From Treponema sp. (GTDB lineage: Bacteria > Spirochaetota > Spirochaetia > Treponematales > Treponemataceae), in the NCBI GenBank assembly GCA_017446265.1, contig JAFSRD010000027.1, forward strand, positions 124,001-188,000: a stretch of 64,000 bases of DNA. The letters run 5' to 3'. Of this stretch, positions 1 through 7,713 are shown piece after piece; positions within the stretch are counted from its first letter, which is position 1, and every line of letters begins with the position of its first letter. The notes beneath the pieces are model-generated. The model searched no databases. It was not told where the DNA came from and worked only from the letters and a program-made list of their open reading frames with translations. The position numbers and the translations under genes were made by a program.

Positions 1-1
1 A

Positions 2-1102
2 ATTGAGCATATCGATTTAGCGCAGATAAAAAAGCTTTCTGATTTTAATAATTGCATAGACTGGCGTGGTTTGTCGCCGAACAGTACAAAAGTAAATACG
101 CGCAGTCTTGCAACGCTTTTAAACGAGGCACGTACAAGGGCAGCTCCCATGCTCGTAAGTTTAATCAGTGACTCTATTGACAAGAGCATAAAAGCCAGTA
201 CGGCCATAAATGCATCTCTTAAAGAGTTGCTTGAGTTTCAGCGTGAATCGTATAAACTGCGCATACGGCAAAAAATCATTGCAAGTTCATCGTTCAACAA
301 AGATGCGCTTACTTCTGCTTCAGCAGAGCTTGCAGAAATACGGCGACTCTTTCCTCAACTCATTGGCAAAAAACCGTTCTATGGCGACATAATGCAAGAA
401 ATTATTAAGGAAGATACTGCGCCAGAAAAAGAGCAGCTCAGACAAGCTGTTTTGCAAAAGCTTCAGACAAAAGAGCAACAGACGCAGATGGTGAAAAAAC
501 ACGTAGACACAAAGCAAGTGCTGCTTGATGCCGTTCTCATCATATCAGCGCTTGCGCCGCAATACGAGCAAGTGACGGCAAAAATAGTTGCAAATCATGA
601 TGTCATAATGAGTGAGCAAAACTCATTTTTTGATAAACTTAAACGCGTGCTTAGAAAAGCTTTTAATTTGAAAGAGCCTCCAGAGGAGTATGAGCTTATC
701 ATAGTGAATCAAAAGACTGACACGCGCACATCAAAGAAGATTGAATACAACGCATTCCTCACCGCGCTCCAGCGCAAACAGTTGTTCCTTCAATCGTTTG
801 GAGGAGAACAGGCTCAAGAGTTCAAAAAGATAGCATTATCTGCTGATGAGGCTATTTTTAGTTTTGTCAACAAGCAGATGAGCGAAAATCAAGAAATTAT
901 CATCCAGCTTAATGCGCTCGACGAGTATTTTAAAGGACATGTGGCAAAGATAAACCAAAGCAAAATCAAAGGAATGAAGATGGAGCTTGTCACAATGAAG
1001 AACACGATTATAAAAGCGAATCAAAGACGCGCAGAATATATTTCCGTTATGGAAGAAAATGCGCAACTTAAAAAATTGGGGATGCAAAATGCAAATCAAT
1101 AG
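2..1102 (+). CDS. Unknown helical protein, 5' end outside the window
   Basis: The frame is open from base 2, so the true start lies upstream; the first internal start-like codon is a TTG at 71. About 366 residues are visible, mostly charged and helical, with long Lys/Glu/Gln-rich stretches that look like coiled coil and no signal peptide or membrane segment in the visible part. I do not recognise a family. The stop overlaps the ATG of the downstream oligopeptide-binding protein by 14 nt, so the two are probably co-transcribed. A link to peptide uptake is only suggested by this overlap. Confidence is for the presence of a real gene. Confidence 0.75.
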   Translation: MEHIDLAQIKKLSDFNNCIDWRGLSPNSTKVNTRSLATLLNEARTRAAPMLVSLISDSIDKSIKASTAINASLKELLEFQRESYKLRIRQKIIASSSFNKDALTSASAELAEIRRLFPQLIGKKPFYGDIMQEIIKEDTAPEKEQLRQAVLQKLQTKEQQTQMVKKHVDTKQVLLDAVLIISALAPQYEQVTAKIVANHDVIMSEQNSFFDKLKRVLRKAFNLKEPPEEYELIIVNQKTDTRTSKKIEYNAFLTALQRKQLFLQSFGGEQAQEFKKIALSADEAIFSFVNKQMSENQEIIIQLNALDEYFKGHVAKINQSKIKGMKMELVTMKNTIIKANQRRAEYISVMEENAQLKKLGMQNANQ

Positions 1103-2744
1103 TTTTCATAAATTGCTGTCTTGCGTTCTCATTTGCGTAGTGTTTTGCACTGCTCAAATTTTTCCCCGCCCGCAAGCTGACGACATGCCTGAAGGTGCGC
1201 TGTCTGACAAAGAGTTGCTTGAACAGGAGTTGTTTGGCAGTGCAGCAGGAGAAAAATTAATAAATTCCGCGTTGCAGCATAATTTTGTCATAATCGACTC
1301 GCCGCATTACTACGATTTGAATCCACATACTGCTTCGTACAGTTCTGAAGCGCAAATACTCACTTCGCTATATGACGGACTTTTTTCGTATGACCCTGTG
1401 ACGCTTGAACCGCGCAATGCGCTTGCATCAAGCTATCGTATTTCGCGTACAAAAAAACGCTGGACATTTACTATTCGCGAAAATGCGCAGTTTAGCGATG
1501 GCTCGCCGATTACTGCGCCCGTTGTGCGCGACGCATGGCTTGACTTGCTGATAGAGCCGCGTGCTCCATATGCTTCAATGCTTGATATTATTGAAGGGGC
1601 GGCTGCGTATAGAACAGGGAACGGTGTACGCGAGAATGTGGCAATAAGCGCCGTTGACGATGTGACGCTTGTTGTACAGCTTGCAAGTCCTGCCGCATAT
1701 TTTCCGCGCATATTATGCCACAGCGCATTTGCCGTATGCAAAAAAGACAGAAGCGCATTTAGCGGCGCATTTTGCATAAAAAGCAGAACAGATAGCGAAC
1801 TTGTTTTAACAAAAAATGCTCGCTACTGGGATGCAGAAAACACGCACCTTGAGCAAATCACCATATTGCAATCTGACAAGAGCGACGAAAACGCATATGC
1901 ATTCAATACAGGAAGTGCGGATTGGGTGACGGGGGCTGCGACAGTGCAAAAGCTGCTCGGCAAAGATGTTACGCATGTGAATGCAGAATATGCGACAGAA
2001 TACTTGTTTTTCAAATGCAGGGAAAACAGCATTTGGAATAATCCTCATATGCGAATTGCGCTTCTTGAAGCTGTACCATGGGAAAAATTACGTGAGCAGG
2101 CGCTTGTAAAAGCGTCTACGCTTGTGTATCCGCTCAACGGCTATCCACATGTCGAGGGTTTTACCTATACAGATGCGGAAGAAGCGGCAAAGCTTATGAA
2201 AGACGCGCGAAAAAATGCCGGCATTCCACAAGACAAAATACTTACACTTGTGTTCGGCATTCTCGACACTGACTACATGCGAAAAGAAGCGGAACTTTTG
2301 ATAGAAGCCTGGAAGCCGCTCGGTGTTGACGTGCAGATTCAAAATACGCCACCCGACCGGTATCTTGAAAGCATACCGTCATGGAATGCAGATTTATTTT
2401 CTTACACCTGGATAGGCGATTTTGCCGACCCACTTGCATTTCTTGAATTGTTCCGGGCGGACTCGACGCTCAATGTCTCAGGCTGGAAGAATGATGCGTA
2501 TGACAAATTGCTTTCAGAGGCAGCGTTATATGCAGACGAGAACCGCACAAAATTGCTCGCACAGGCAGAACAGATTTTACTTGACGACGGAGTAGTGCTG
2601 CCCATTTCGCATCCTGTGAGTCTCAACATTATAGATTTGGAAGCAGTTGGCGGCTGGTCTTCAAATGCGTTTGACATTCACCCGTTTAAATATTTGTACA
2701 AAAAGCAAAAAACTGCGAGCATTCCCAATGTGGTAAAGCGGTAG
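1089..2744 (+). CDS. oppA: Oligopeptide ABC transporter substrate-binding protein (SBP_bac_5 family)
   Basis: A 551-residue periplasmic binding protein of the OppA/DppA type. The start at 1089 gives a hydrophobic signal segment at residues 7-24; an ATG 30 nt upstream is in frame but would spoil the signal peptide. After the signal come the family features: an N-terminal segment around FVIIDSPHYYDLNPHTAS, the SLYDGLF motif, and the WTFTIRENAQFSDG block typical of domain I. Cysteines in the signal region (ICVVFC) could act as a loose spirochaete lipobox, which is uncertain. No permease or ATPase gene is adjacent, so it must work with transporter parts encoded elsewhere, or act as an orphan receptor. 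The symbol is by family only. Confidence 0.85.
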   Translation: MQINSFHKLLSCVLICVVFCTAQIFPRPQADDMPEGALSDKELLEQELFGSAAGEKLINSALQHNFVIIDSPHYYDLNPHTASYSSEAQILTSLYDGLFSYDPVTLEPRNALASSYRISRTKKRWTFTIRENAQFSDGSPITAPVVRDAWLDLLIEPRAPYASMLDIIEGAAAYRTGNGVRENVAISAVDDVTLVVQLASPAAYFPRILCHSAFAVCKKDRSAFSGAFCIKSRTDSELVLTKNARYWDAENTHLEQITILQSDKSDENAYAFNTGSADWVTGAATVQKLLGKDVTHVNAEYATEYLFFKCRENSIWNNPHMRIALLEAVPWEKLREQALVKASTLVYPLNGYPHVEGFTYTDAEEAAKLMKDARKNAGIPQDKILTLVFGILDTDYMRKEAELLIEAWKPLGVDVQIQNTPPDRYLESIPSWNADLFSYTWIGDFADPLAFLELFRADSTLNVSGWKNDAYDKLLSEAALYADENRTKLLAQAEQILLDDGVVLPISHPVSLNIIDLEAVGGWSSNAFDIHPFKYLYKKQKTASIPNVVKR

Positions 2745-2816
2745 ATCGGTGCCGCAAAGCAATGCTGACAAGCTGTGGGATGATATTCTCCATGCAGAAA
2801 GCTTGAATTCATGCTC

Positions 2817-2845
2817 TTGACTTTTTTCCCCGCTTTCAATAGTAT
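2817..2845 (+). promoter_or_regulatory. Promoter of tRNA-Asn
   Basis: TTGACT at 2817-2822 and TAGTAT at 2840-2845 are separated by 17 nt. The predicted start is near 2852, about 18 nt before the tRNA. Confidence 0.6.
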
Positions 2846-2869
2846 TATTACAGCGTTTATAAAATGCAT

Positions 2870-2942
2870 GCTCCCTTAGCTCAGCTGGTAGAGCAATGGA
2901 CTGTTAATCCATGTGTCGCAGGTTCAAAACCTGCAGGGGGCG
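2870..2942 (+). tRNA. tRNA-Asn (anticodon GTT)
   Basis: A complete cloverleaf can be drawn. The acceptor stem is GCTCCCT with AGGGGGC (one G-U pair), the D arm is GCTC...GAGC, the anticodon stem GGACT is followed by GTTAA, and the T arm is GCAGG-TTCAAAA-CCTGC. The discriminator base is G and no CCA is encoded. Confidence 0.95.
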
Positions 2943-2974
2943 GTGAGGGGCTGTCTAATAAGTTTACTGCATGG

Positions 2975-3012
2975 CGTCATCCCGAATTAAATTCGGCATG
3001 ACGATTCTTTTT
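2975..3012 (+). terminator. Hairpin terminator after tRNA-Asn, dispersed-repeat-like
   Basis: CGTCAT-C-CCGAA pairs with TTCGG-C-ATGACG around a short TTAAA loop, with one C-C mismatch, and is followed by ATTCTTTTT. It fits a terminator for the tRNA on the plus strand and also lies beyond the 3' end of the minus-strand regulator gene ending at 3037. The GTCATCCCGAATT wording resembles short palindromic repeats seen in many genomes; I see no second copy here. Confidence 0.6.
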
Positions 3013-3036
3013 GGGCAGCTTCTTTTTATGCGTAGT

Positions 3037-3633
3037 TTACACAAACCGTTGCGGTGGCGTAACTATCCAAATAGCCTCGACAGCGTTTTTTGTTTTGTTT
3101 TCAAGTGTATGCGCGCTTCCCGATGGAAACGAAACGCTGTCGCCTGTATTTAGTTCGTATTCATTTTCTTCGTATTTAAGCACTATTTTACCTTTTGTAA
3201 TAATGCCGTACTCATGCCCAATGTGACCGTATGAACCGCGGTGCGTGTGCGTGCCTGCCGGAATAGTGATGATATATGCTTCAAATGCTTGCGATGCATC
3301 TTTGTCATTTGCTAATGCTATTTCTTCATAGGTAACAGCGTCTTCAGAGAGTGAGCGTCGCTCGTGTACGCGTATAATTTTTACGTGGCGTTCCCGCCGA
3401 TACTCGTCAAAAAGAAATTCAAGATTGATGTCGAGCGCATCTGCGAGCGCAAGGAGCGTATCTATGGCAGGAGAAACTTTGTTTCGCTCAATTTGCGAGA
3501 CAAGGCTTTCGCTCACGCCTGCTTTTTCTGCTACTACTTTAAGCGTCAAACCTTTGTGCTCACGCGCTTTGCGCAGTTTTTCTCCAAATCGATATGGTAT
3601 TCGTCTCTTCTCTTTCCTATTTGAATCGGTCAT
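3037..3633 (-). CDS. XRE-family regulator with C-terminal cupin domain
   Basis: A 198-residue cytoplasmic regulator. Residues about 12-70 form an HTH_3 domain (LRKAREHKGLTLKVVAEKAG, then ESLVSQIERNKVSPAIDTL), and residues about 115-190 form a cupin_2 barrel with the GTHTHRG and SGSAHTLENK metal/ligand motifs. This architecture is that of the PuuR/SinR-like HTH-cupin group, which often senses a small ligand. The ATG overlaps the stop of the preceding gene by 4 nt (ATGA), so it is translationally coupled as the last gene of a three-gene operon. Its target and ligand cannot be read from the sequence. Confidence 0.9.
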   Translation of the reverse strand: MTDSNRKEKRRIPYRFGEKLRKAREHKGLTLKVVAEKAGVSESLVSQIERNKVSPAIDTLLALADALDINLEFLFDEYRRERHVKIIRVHERRSLSEDAVTYEEIALANDKDASQAFEAYIITIPAGTHTHRGSYGHIGHEYGIITKGKIVLKYEENEYELNTGDSVSFPSGSAHTLENKTKNAVEAIWIVTPPQRFV

Positions 3634-4688
3634 TGTTTTTGCTCCGTAATAAATTGCATAAAATAATCTTCAAGCGTTTTGTGCGGACCTGGCAGCTTCA
3701 TGCGCGTACGTGCGCGTGCATCGTCGCGGCGCACTGTGTATAGCGAATAAAAATCGTGATAGTCGAGGTTTGCATCTGTTTTTATATCTTCTCCGATGAA
3801 CTTTGAAGCTTCGTTGCGCCCTATTGCCGTGATGCCTTTTGTTCTCAATATGGAGCGCAGTTTGCAAATTTGCTCGTATGAAATGCCAAAAAGAAATTCT
3901 TCCATTGCTTGTGAAATATTTTCATCACCAAGTTTCTGTTTGATAAATTGCAGCCACTGTCCGTCCATATGCATTGAAATGAGCAAGAGTTCACTCGTTC
4001 CCATCATTGTGCCGAACGTTGGCGCAAGCTGGCATCGAGCGCTCCAAACAGAGCGGAGAATGGGGCCGACAACTTCAATCCTGTCATCAGTGCGGTATTG
4101 CCACAGCATGAGCAGCGAATACGCCCACTGCCTGCGAAACTTTTTCGGCTGTTTTTTATCTGCAATGAGGTTGAGGTATACATCCTCTGCAAGCAGCGAG
4201 AATATCATTGCAATAGCTTCTGTTCTAAGCGATTCAGAGAGTTTGTCAGGAGCTTTAATCCGTACGCTCTGCTTGGACAGCGATGAAAACATGTGCATCT
4301 TTGCTATGAGGAAACTTTTGCCAAGATTTGCCTTTGACGGCAACTGCAACGTTATGTCTCCGCTATCGTGGTTCTCAATGAGCGAGTTGATGAGCATGCG
4401 CGGCGTACGAAGTCCGCCAGGTAAATCGTGCTGTTCGAGTAACGAAGGAAATAACGCAATTGATGCGGCAAGCGTTTTTAAATAGCTGATTCTGTTGTTG
4501 ATTATTGCAACGCGCCGTGCATCTGCATTGTGCATATATGCGAGCAACTCATTGATAAGCTGCTCTTGATGCGGCGTAAAAATGACAATGCCCTGCTCAC
4601 TCTGCTCACGCGGCATGCTTTCGTTGTCGAAAAATTGTCCTGTGTTGGCAGGGGTGCAATTTTTTTTCATGTCGAAAACCTTGCGCAT
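3630..4688 (-). CDS. Unknown protein, middle gene of lipoprotein-regulator operon
   Basis: A 352-residue soluble, largely helical protein I do not recognise. No signal peptide, membrane segment or nucleotide-binding motif stands out. The start at 4688 overlaps the stop of the lipoprotein gene by one base (TAATG), which favours coupled translation; a second in-frame ATG 18 nt later is an alternative. Basic patches (KKQPKKFRRQ, RRDDARARTRMK) occur in the middle and C-terminal part. It lies between a TPR lipoprotein and an HTH-cupin regulator, and its stop overlaps the regulator start. It is probably a spirochaete-restricted protein, which is inference only. Confidence 0.75.
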   Translation of the reverse strand: MRKVFDMKKNCTPANTGQFFDNESMPREQSEQGIVIFTPHQEQLINELLAYMHNADARRVAIINNRISYLKTLAASIALFPSLLEQHDLPGGLRTPRMLINSLIENHDSGDITLQLPSKANLGKSFLIAKMHMFSSLSKQSVRIKAPDKLSESLRTEAIAMIFSLLAEDVYLNLIADKKQPKKFRRQWAYSLLMLWQYRTDDRIEVVGPILRSVWSARCQLAPTFGTMMGTSELLLISMHMDGQWLQFIKQKLGDENISQAMEEFLFGISYEQICKLRSILRTKGITAIGRNEASKFIGEDIKTDANLDYHDFYSLYTVRRDDARARTRMKLPGPHKTLEDYFMQFITEQKQ

Positions 4689-5164
4689 TATTGTTCGGTC
4701 ATTATTTCCATTTCTTCTTCAAAATCTTGTGCTTCTTCTGACGCTGGCTGTATTTCAGTTGCTTCAGTTTTTGGCAGCTTGTCCGCGGGAATTTTTGCCA
4801 TTTCCAACTGAGCAAGTTTATTATACGCGCCGGGTAGCGTTCCTGGCGTTGCCGTAGCGTAAATGTCGAGAATCTCTTTAAAAGATGCGTACGCTTCGTC
4901 ATACTTTCTCTGCTTTATATAGAGATGTCCAAGTTCATACCGTGCCTCGACGTAAATGCTCGTGTCTGCGCCGTAGCGTACAATCACCGTTTTGTAATAC
5001 CGCTCGGCATTTTTATAATTTGCACTCCCATATGCATTTTGTCCAAGTTGTATAAGTTGCTCAGCCGATAAATCCTCTGGAATGTCCTTTACTGTATGGC
5101 ACGAAACAGATAAAACAACAACTAGTGCGAAAATCATATAAAAAAATAATGTAGTATTTTTCAT
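4688..5164 (-). CDS. Small TPR lipoprotein
   Basis: A 158-residue exported lipoprotein. Starting at 5164 gives MKNTTLFF, a hydrophobic core and the lipobox LSVSC, so the mature N-terminal Cys would be lipidated. Longer in-frame starts upstream would bury this signal. Residues about 40-115 hold two to three TPR-like repeats (GQNAYGSANYKNAERYY, ELGHLYIKQRKYDEAYASF), as in BamD/YbgF-type envelope scaffolds. The C-terminal 30 residues are very acidic. The -10 box ends only 6 nt from the ATG, so the AAAGGA next to the start is probably not a working ribosome site. First gene of a three-gene operon. Confidence 0.8.
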   Translation of the reverse strand: MKNTTLFFYMIFALVVVLSVSCHTVKDIPEDLSAEQLIQLGQNAYGSANYKNAERYYKTVIVRYGADTSIYVEARYELGHLYIKQRKYDEAYASFKEILDIYATATPGTLPGAYNKLAQLEMAKIPADKLPKTEATEIQPASEEAQDFEEEMEIMTEQ

Positions 5165-5170
5165 TCCTTT

Positions 5171-5199
5171 AGTGTACAACGAGTTTGATAAAAAAACAA
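5171..5199 (-). promoter_or_regulatory. Promoter of the TPR lipoprotein operon, leaderless type
   Basis: On the minus strand, TTGTTT, a 17-nt spacer and TACACT (5176-5171) are followed after 6 nt by the ATG at 5164. The predicted transcript starts at or next to the A of the start codon. The rest of 5200-5469 is AT-rich with no gene that I can see. Confidence 0.5.
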
Positions 5200-5469
5200 G
5201 CATAAAATATAAAATAGAACCTTCTGCACGAATAAAATAGCAAGCGGCATGCAAGTGTGTCAAAATGGTGCAGTTTTTTCATACTTTTATTACAGTGAGT
5301 AAAAATGACTAAATTTACGAAAAAATATAGAAAAAGTCAAGAAAAATCGAACGCCGCTATTATTTATAAATGGGTTTCCATGCAACGTATCGTTTTTTAA
5401 TTTTTTGTATTGTAAAAAAATGCAGCGACAACAGCATGTTTTAGAAAATAATCGCGTGAGACGTATTAC

Positions 5470-5486
5470 TTGGCACAAATTATGCA
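5470..5486 (+). promoter_or_regulatory. Sigma-54 (-24/-12) promoter before the sigma factor gene
   Basis: TTGGCACAAATTATGCA matches the RpoN consensus TGGCAC-N5-TTGC with one mismatch in the -12 element. GG (5472-5473) and GC (5484-5485) are exactly 12 nt apart. The predicted start is near 5497, giving a leader of about 58 nt that ends in the Shine-Dalgarno AAGGAG (5544-5549). No comparably good sigma-70 promoter is seen directly upstream. Confidence 0.75.
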
Positions 5487-5554
5487 ACATAATTTAATAC
5501 TAGCAGTTTGATTTTTTTATGGAAATGCGTCTTTACGCTGGATAAGGAGCATAT

Positions 5555-6394
5555 ATGACAAACGATGAAACAGTTCTTGCAATGTATTTGAAAGATATCA
5601 ACAAGATTCCGCTTTTAACGCGTGAAGAAGAAATTGCACTTGCACATGCTGCAAAAGCAGGCGACAAGCGCGCAAAAGACAAAATGGCAAACGCAAATTT
5701 GCGCTTTGTCGTGAATGTCGCAAAAAAATATCAAAATCACGGACTTGATTTGCCCGACTTAATAAGCGAAGGCAACATAGGATTGCTCACGGCAATTGAG
5801 CGGTTTGACGTGTCAAAAGGCTATCACTTTATTTCGTATGCGGTATGGTGGATTCGCCAAACCATTCTCAAAGCGATTTGCGAAAAGAGCCGTGCCATCA
5901 GACTGCCGCTCAACAGGGCAAACGAGCTTGTGCAGATTGAGCACGCGCGCAAAATGATTCCGGGTGACAAAACAGAAGACCAGGAGTTTGCAGAAATTGC
6001 AACCATGCTCAACATGGACGCGTCACATGTGCGCGACATGGTAAATATTTCGCGCGATATGGTTTCGCTCGATTCGCAAGTTGCTTCAAGCGACAACGAC
6101 AAAGCAGTGGTAAGCGACTTTATTGAAGATGTGCGCTACGAAACCCCTGATGATGCGGCAGTTGCAAGCGCTATGCGCGACGACATCAACACTGTGCTTG
6201 ACACATTGCGCCCGAACGAAGCGAAAGTGTTGCGCTTGCGCTACGGTTTGAGCGGCGCGAGTCCTATGTCGCTCAAAGAAGTGGGCGATACATGCAATCT
6301 TACAAAAGAGCGCATCAGGCAAATAGAAAAACATGCTATAGGACGCATGCGTCATCCGCGTCGCATGCAACAACTTGAAGCGTACATAGCATAA
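5555..6394 (+). CDS. Group-2 sigma-70 family RNA polymerase sigma factor (RpoS-like)
   Basis: A 279-residue sigma factor with regions 1.2 to 4.2 but no region 1.1, which is the plan of group-2 (RpoS/RpoD-like) factors. Region 1.2 is at residues about 3-35, region 2 holds the NLRFVVNVAKKY and YAVWWIRQTILKAI motifs (core binding and -10 recognition), and region 4.2 is SLKEVGDTCNLTKERIRQIE near the C-terminus (-35 recognition). The ATG has a strong AAGGAG 5 nt upstream. A -24/-12 promoter lies 58 nt upstream, so its expression probably depends on sigma-54. Whether it is a functional RpoS equivalent is inference from size and promoter. Confidence 0.9.
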   Translation: MTNDETVLAMYLKDINKIPLLTREEEIALAHAAKAGDKRAKDKMANANLRFVVNVAKKYQNHGLDLPDLISEGNIGLLTAIERFDVSKGYHFISYAVWWIRQTILKAICEKSRAIRLPLNRANELVQIEHARKMIPGDKTEDQEFAEIATMLNMDASHVRDMVNISRDMVSLDSQVASSDNDKAVVSDFIEDVRYETPDDAAVASAMRDDINTVLDTLRPNEAKVLRLRYGLSGASPMSLKEVGDTCNLTKERIRQIEKHAIGRMRHPRRMQQLEAYIA

Positions 6395-6399
6395 GTTCG

Positions 6400-6432
6400 T
6401 TATGCTATGATGCGCCGCGAGCGCATATCAAA
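6400..6432 (-). pseudogene. Remnant: duplicated 3' tail of a sugar ABC permease gene
   Basis: On the minus strand these 33 bases encode FDMRSRRIIA plus stop. The last codons of the complete permease gene at 7714-7746 encode FDVRSRRIKA plus stop. The two match at 28 of 33 bases, most differences are at third codon positions, and both end in TAA. The phosphatase gene lies exactly between the two copies. No longer homology is visible upstream of the remnant, and it has no start of its own worth calling. Confidence 0.55.
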
Positions 6433-6454
6433 CATGTTGCTGTGAATGTTAAAC

Positions 6455-7711
6455 TTACGGAAACCGTATGTCGATGACTGTTATGTCGTCAGGAATCATT
6501 GCGTTTTGAATCCAGGATGTTACGGTTTCTTTGATTGTGCTGCATACATCGTCATCTTTTTCATTATACAATTTAATAAAAAATTCTTTTACGTGCGCAT
6601 CGTTGAAGCGTATGCCATCATCATTCTGCATGTCAGAGAAACCGTCTGTGTATAAATTTATGTGCATATTTTTATGCAATGGAATGAATACATATGGTTT
6701 TTTCTCATGCGCTGCGAATGCAGATTGTATGTCGCCAAGTCCTAACGGTGGAAGACCTGGCTCAATAACAGCGATTTTTCCGTTTGGTGCAGTTTGAATT
6801 TCTTTATATAAGCAATAGATAACCGTGTGACCGCAGTTAAAGATGCTGCATGTTCCTTTTGCTGTGTCTATGTAACAAATTGCTGCGGTAATAAAATTGC
6901 CAAGCGGGATTACTTTTTGCAAATAGGTGTCGAGGTTTGCTATAATTTTCAAGTGATTGTTTTCTGCGGGCGGATATATTTCAAGCGTTTTGAAAAAAGA
7001 ATTTACGGCTATGGTAAGAAGCGATGCAGCGACATTTTTGCCTGAAATATCAAAACAGCAGACAAGGCTCTCTGTATCAGACAGTTTGTAAATTTGATAT
7101 ATGTCGCCACCAAGCGCATTAGCCATTTTATTCCATGCGTAAAACTTATAGGGAAGTTGCCGCACAACTGCTTCGTTGGGAAGAAATCCTTGTTGGATGA
7201 TGCTTGCTTTTTCTAAATCTTGCTCTCTGATTTTTGCAATGCGTGTCAAAAAACTGTCGAGCGAGACGATGCCGTAAAATGAGCGATTGTTAAAAACAGG
7301 AAAATAGATGATGTTGGTTTCTCTGTTGATTTCAGAAACTTTTTGTAACGATGTTTCAATAAAATCTTGCGCATAGAGAATTGTTGAAACGCGTGTTGTG
7401 TAGTCGATTGCATTTTTTGCGGTAAACCGCTTCCATGCTGTATTTGTGGCTTCCGCTGCAGTTTTTCTGTCAATAACGCCAACAACTCTATCGTACTCTT
7501 CTACCGGCACAGCGTTGAGTTCCGAGTTGTTTTTAAATAACTCAACGACTGTATCTATGGAAGACAAACTGCTTACAGGCTCTACATAATTTGCAATAGC
7601 TCCAATTTGCTTTTCAGAAAAACTGCCTCGCAAAGCAGTTATATAATCGTTTTCATTTTCTTTTTTTGTTCCTAGAAAAAAACTTTCGTCTATGAAAATA
7701 TTGTCGTTCAT
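6455..7711 (-). CDS. CBS-pair SpoIIE/PP2C-family phosphatase
   Basis: A 418-residue soluble protein. Residues about 30-175 look like a tandem CBS pair (sensing nucleotides or metabolites in other proteins), and residues about 190-418 are a SpoIIE/RsbU-type PP2C phosphatase. The metal-binding motifs are present: GGDIYQIYKL, CCFDISGKNVAASLL, FNCGHT, YTDGFSDMQND and the closing PDDITVIDI. Such enzymes dephosphorylate anti-sigma-factor antagonists or similar partners; no RsbV/RsbW gene is in the window. The ATG follows the permease stop by 2 nt, so it is coupled to the sugar transporter. It is flanked by two copies of the permease tail, which suggests a later insertion. Confidence 0.85.
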   Translation of the reverse strand: MNDNIFIDESFFLGTKKENENDYITALRGSFSEKQIGAIANYVEPVSSLSSIDTVVELFKNNSELNAVPVEEYDRVVGVIDRKTAAEATNTAWKRFTAKNAIDYTTRVSTILYAQDFIETSLQKVSEINRETNIIYFPVFNNRSFYGIVSLDSFLTRIAKIREQDLEKASIIQQGFLPNEAVVRQLPYKFYAWNKMANALGGDIYQIYKLSDTESLVCCFDISGKNVAASLLTIAVNSFFKTLEIYPPAENNHLKIIANLDTYLQKVIPLGNFITAAICYIDTAKGTCSIFNCGHTVIYCLYKEIQTAPNGKIAVIEPGLPPLGLGDIQSAFAAHEKKPYVFIPLHKNMHINLYTDGFSDMQNDDGIRFNDAHVKEFFIKLYNEKDDDVCSTIKETVTSWIQNAMIPDDITVIDIRFP

Positions 7712-7713
7712 GA

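Noticed and set aside
2975-3012. End of an insertion sequence
   Set aside because: Only a short palindrome is present, with no transposase frame or matching terminal repeat; a terminator explains it.
3796-4485. Long plus-strand open frame opposite the unknown gene at 3630-4688
   Set aside because: It is a mirror frame of a gene supported by operon overlaps; composition is Ser/Cys-rich and not protein-like.
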